DNA of 6,821 nt from Oscillospiraceae bacterium (lineage in GTDB: Bacteria > Bacillota > Clostridia > Oscillospirales > Acutalibacteraceae): positions 1 through 6,821 of the forward strand of contig JAQWBK010000080.1 of assembly GCA_028706415.1 (NCBI GenBank), written 5' to 3'. Each line of letters opens with the position of its first letter. Within the stretch, counting starts at the first letter, position 1. Below the pieces are notes generated by a model, which saw only the letters and a list, made by a program, of their open reading frames with translations, was not told the origin of the DNA and searched no databases. A program made the position numbers and the translations under genes. This document shows positions 5,507 through 6,821 of this stretch, one piece after another.

Positions 5507-6245
5507 CATTCACACCCCCAATTTTCTTGATCCCGAGCGGATAATACGGAGCCATATTATCATCAACCCATTTCAGCGCCTTTACCGGGGTCAGCTTAAG
5601 GTTGGTAGGGCAGGTTGACAGCACCTCTATCATGGAAAAGCCCTTCCCGTTTATCTGCCGTTCAAAGGCTTTTTTTATAGCCTTACCCGCATGAATGACC
5701 GCCTTAGGATTGGTGACAGAAACTCTCTCGATATATCCGGCACCGTCAATGGTGGCAAGTATTTCGGACATCCTGATCGGAAACCCTTCTTGCGGCCGTC
5801 TTCCGTAGGGGGTGGTTAAGGTCACCTGCCCACTTAGGGTTGTGGGGGCCATCTGTCCCCCGGTCATTCCGTAAATTGCATTGTTTACGAAAATAACCGT
5901 GATGTTCTCTCCTCTTGCGGCGGCGTGAATAATTTCAGCCGTGCCGATGGCGGCAAGATCGCCATCCCCCTGATAGGTGAAAACGATCTTATCCGGCAGG
6001 CTTCTTTTAATTCCGGTTGCAACCGCCGGGGCCCTGCCATGGGCAGCCTGCTGCATATCACAGGTGAAATAGTTATAAGCGAAAACCGAACAGCCCACCG
6101 AAGCTACTCCGATTGTTCTGCCCTCGATACCTAAATCATCTATAGCCTGTGCGGTAAGGCGGTGAATAATCCCATGGGTACACCCGGGACAATAGTGCAT
6201 TGGCATGTCTGTCAGACACGCCGGTTTATCAAACCTAACCGGCAT
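5496..6245 (-). CDS. 2-oxoacid:ferredoxin oxidoreductase, TPP-binding beta subunit
   Basis: This beta subunit binds thiamine pyrophosphate and magnesium and carries out the decarboxylation step. It has 249 residues. The TPP motif runs from GDGD (93-96) to NN (121-122), followed by YGMTGGQMAPTT (125-136). YCPGC (18-22) and TCPTN (211-215) are conserved in the family, the latter seen in VOR/KOR-type rather than pyruvate enzymes. The start is ATG at 6245, preceded by GGGAGG. An in-frame TTG at 6263 would add MREGLT, but it overlaps the ribosome site and is rejected. The start codon lies inside the end of the alpha gene (11-base overlap). No iron-sulfur domain is present in this subunit, so a separate ferredoxin-like delta subunit is expected, presumably beyond the right edge. 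Confidence 0.94.
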   Translation of the reverse strand: MPVRFDKPACLTDMPMHYCPGCTHGIIHRLTAQAIDDLGIEGRTIGVASVGCSVFAYNYFTCDMQQAAHGRAPAVATGIKRSLPDKIVFTYQGDGDLAAIGTAEIIHAAARGENITVIFVNNAIYGMTGGQMAPTTLSGQVTLTTPYGRRPQEGFPIRMSEILATIDGAGYIERVSVTNPKAVIHAGKAIKKAFERQINGKGFSMIEVLSTCPTNLKLTPVKALKWVDDNMAPYYPLGIKKIGGVNDVD

Positions 6246-6821
6246 TGTTAATCCCTCCCGCAATCTCTTTTATTTTACTTAATATCTCGTCCACGCTAAG
6301 AACGGCGCCCCCCATTTTACCCAGAAAATGAACCGGAGCGCGGCCGTTCACTTCAAGCTTAACATCCTCAATCATCTGGCCGCTGTTAAGCTCAACCGTA
6401 AGATAAGCCTTTGCAATCTTTTCAAAGGCCTTTGAGGGGAACGGCCATACCGTTTGGGGGCGCAGCAGCCCCACGCTAAGTCCGGCAGAGGTCGCCTCCT
6501 CCACCGCCTGTTTTGCAATTCTGGAGGTAATTCCGAATGCAACCAGCATAATATCTGCATCCGGATTTGTTATTTCATATCTCTGCTCTGTCTGCTTTAT
6601 CTTTTCGTATTTTGACTGCAATCTCAAGTTGAGCTGCTCGGATTCGTCTGTCTTTATATATAGGGAATTTATGATATTGTGTTCCCTGATATTGTCGGTT
6701 CCTGTGGTTGCCCAACCCTTATCAATCACCTTGGGCTGGGGGGTACTAAGGTTGAGGGATTCCATCATCTGACCGAGAATTCCGTCGGCAAGCACCATGA
6801 CGGGGTTCCTGTAAGTGTCGG
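6235..6821 (-). CDS. vorB: 2-oxoacid:ferredoxin oxidoreductase, alpha subunit (VorB-like), C-terminal part
   Basis: The gene is cut by the right edge. The frame stays open to 6821 and reads DTYRNPV directly before the first ATG (6798), so that ATG is internal and not a start. About 194 residues are visible, roughly the C-terminal half of a normal 350-residue subunit. They contain YRNPVMVLADGILGQMME (end of the TPP-facing domain), GWATTG, a charged helical stretch, and the C-terminal transketolase-like domain with MLVAFGITSR, LRPQTVWPFP and ELNSGQMIEDV. The overall pattern matches subunits annotated VorB (3-methyl-2-oxobutanoate dehydrogenase) in Clostridia; KorA of 2-oxoglutarate enzymes is close, so the symbol is tentative. 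It is the first of four minus-strand genes in view. Its promoter is outside the window. Confidence 0.88.
   Translation of the reverse strand, partial: DTYRNPVMVLADGILGQMMESLNLSTPQPKVIDKGWATTGTDNIREHNIINSLYIKTDESEQLNLRLQSKYEKIKQTEQRYEITNPDADIMLVAFGITSRIAKQAVEEATSAGLSVGLLRPQTVWPFPSKAFEKIAKAYLTVELNSGQMIEDVKLEVNGRAPVHFLGKMGGAVLSVDEILSKIKEIAGGINNAG

Overview
The window looks like part of the chromosome of an anaerobic, endospore-forming Firmicute, most likely class Clostridia. Two observations support this: a spoVAC-spoVAD pair, found only in spore formers, and a multi-subunit 2-oxoacid:ferredoxin oxidoreductase, an oxygen-sensitive enzyme typical of anaerobes. Base composition is moderate and Shine-Dalgarno sites are strong (AAAGGGG, GGGAGG). 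The genus cannot be fixed from the sequence alone.

Layout, left to right. Positions 1-478 hold no convincing complete gene. They hold two nested inverted-repeat elements (132-447, with 232-389 inside it) and a possible promoter at 60-68. A DUF1015 protein follows on the + strand (479-1789) and ends at a strong terminator (1810-1856). The gap before the next + strand gene contains a 41-bp palindrome (1922-1962), a 106-bp hairpin element (1980-2085) and a small minus-strand gene (2089-2190). That gene encodes a 33-residue cysteine-rich single-pass membrane peptide behind a sigma-E-like promoter. Diverging from it on the + strand are spoVAC (2324-2770) and spoVAD (2804-3820). A perfect 19-bp inverted repeat (3895-3938) serves as a two-way terminator between spoVAD and a convergent minus-strand operon.

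That operon, transcribed from beyond the right edge, runs: alpha subunit of a 2-oxoacid:ferredoxin oxidoreductase (VorB-like, 5' end cut by the window edge), TPP-binding beta subunit (5496-6245), gamma subunit (4955-5506), then fabH (3955-4932). Both subunit junctions overlap by exactly 11 bp, and fabH follows after 22 bp.

How the genes fit together. The oxidoreductase probably converts a branched-chain 2-oxoacid to acyl-CoA with reduction of ferredoxin. FabH condenses an acyl-CoA with malonyl-ACP to start fatty acid synthesis. Their linkage suggests a dedicated supply of branched primers for membrane lipids. The spoVA genes handle dipicolinic acid passage into the spore, and the small membrane peptide next to them may also be made in sporulation. 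No mobile-element transposase, CRISPR array, tRNA or rRNA was seen. The most unusual content is the set of small palindromic elements sharing ATACTA ends, and the unannotated peptide gene.
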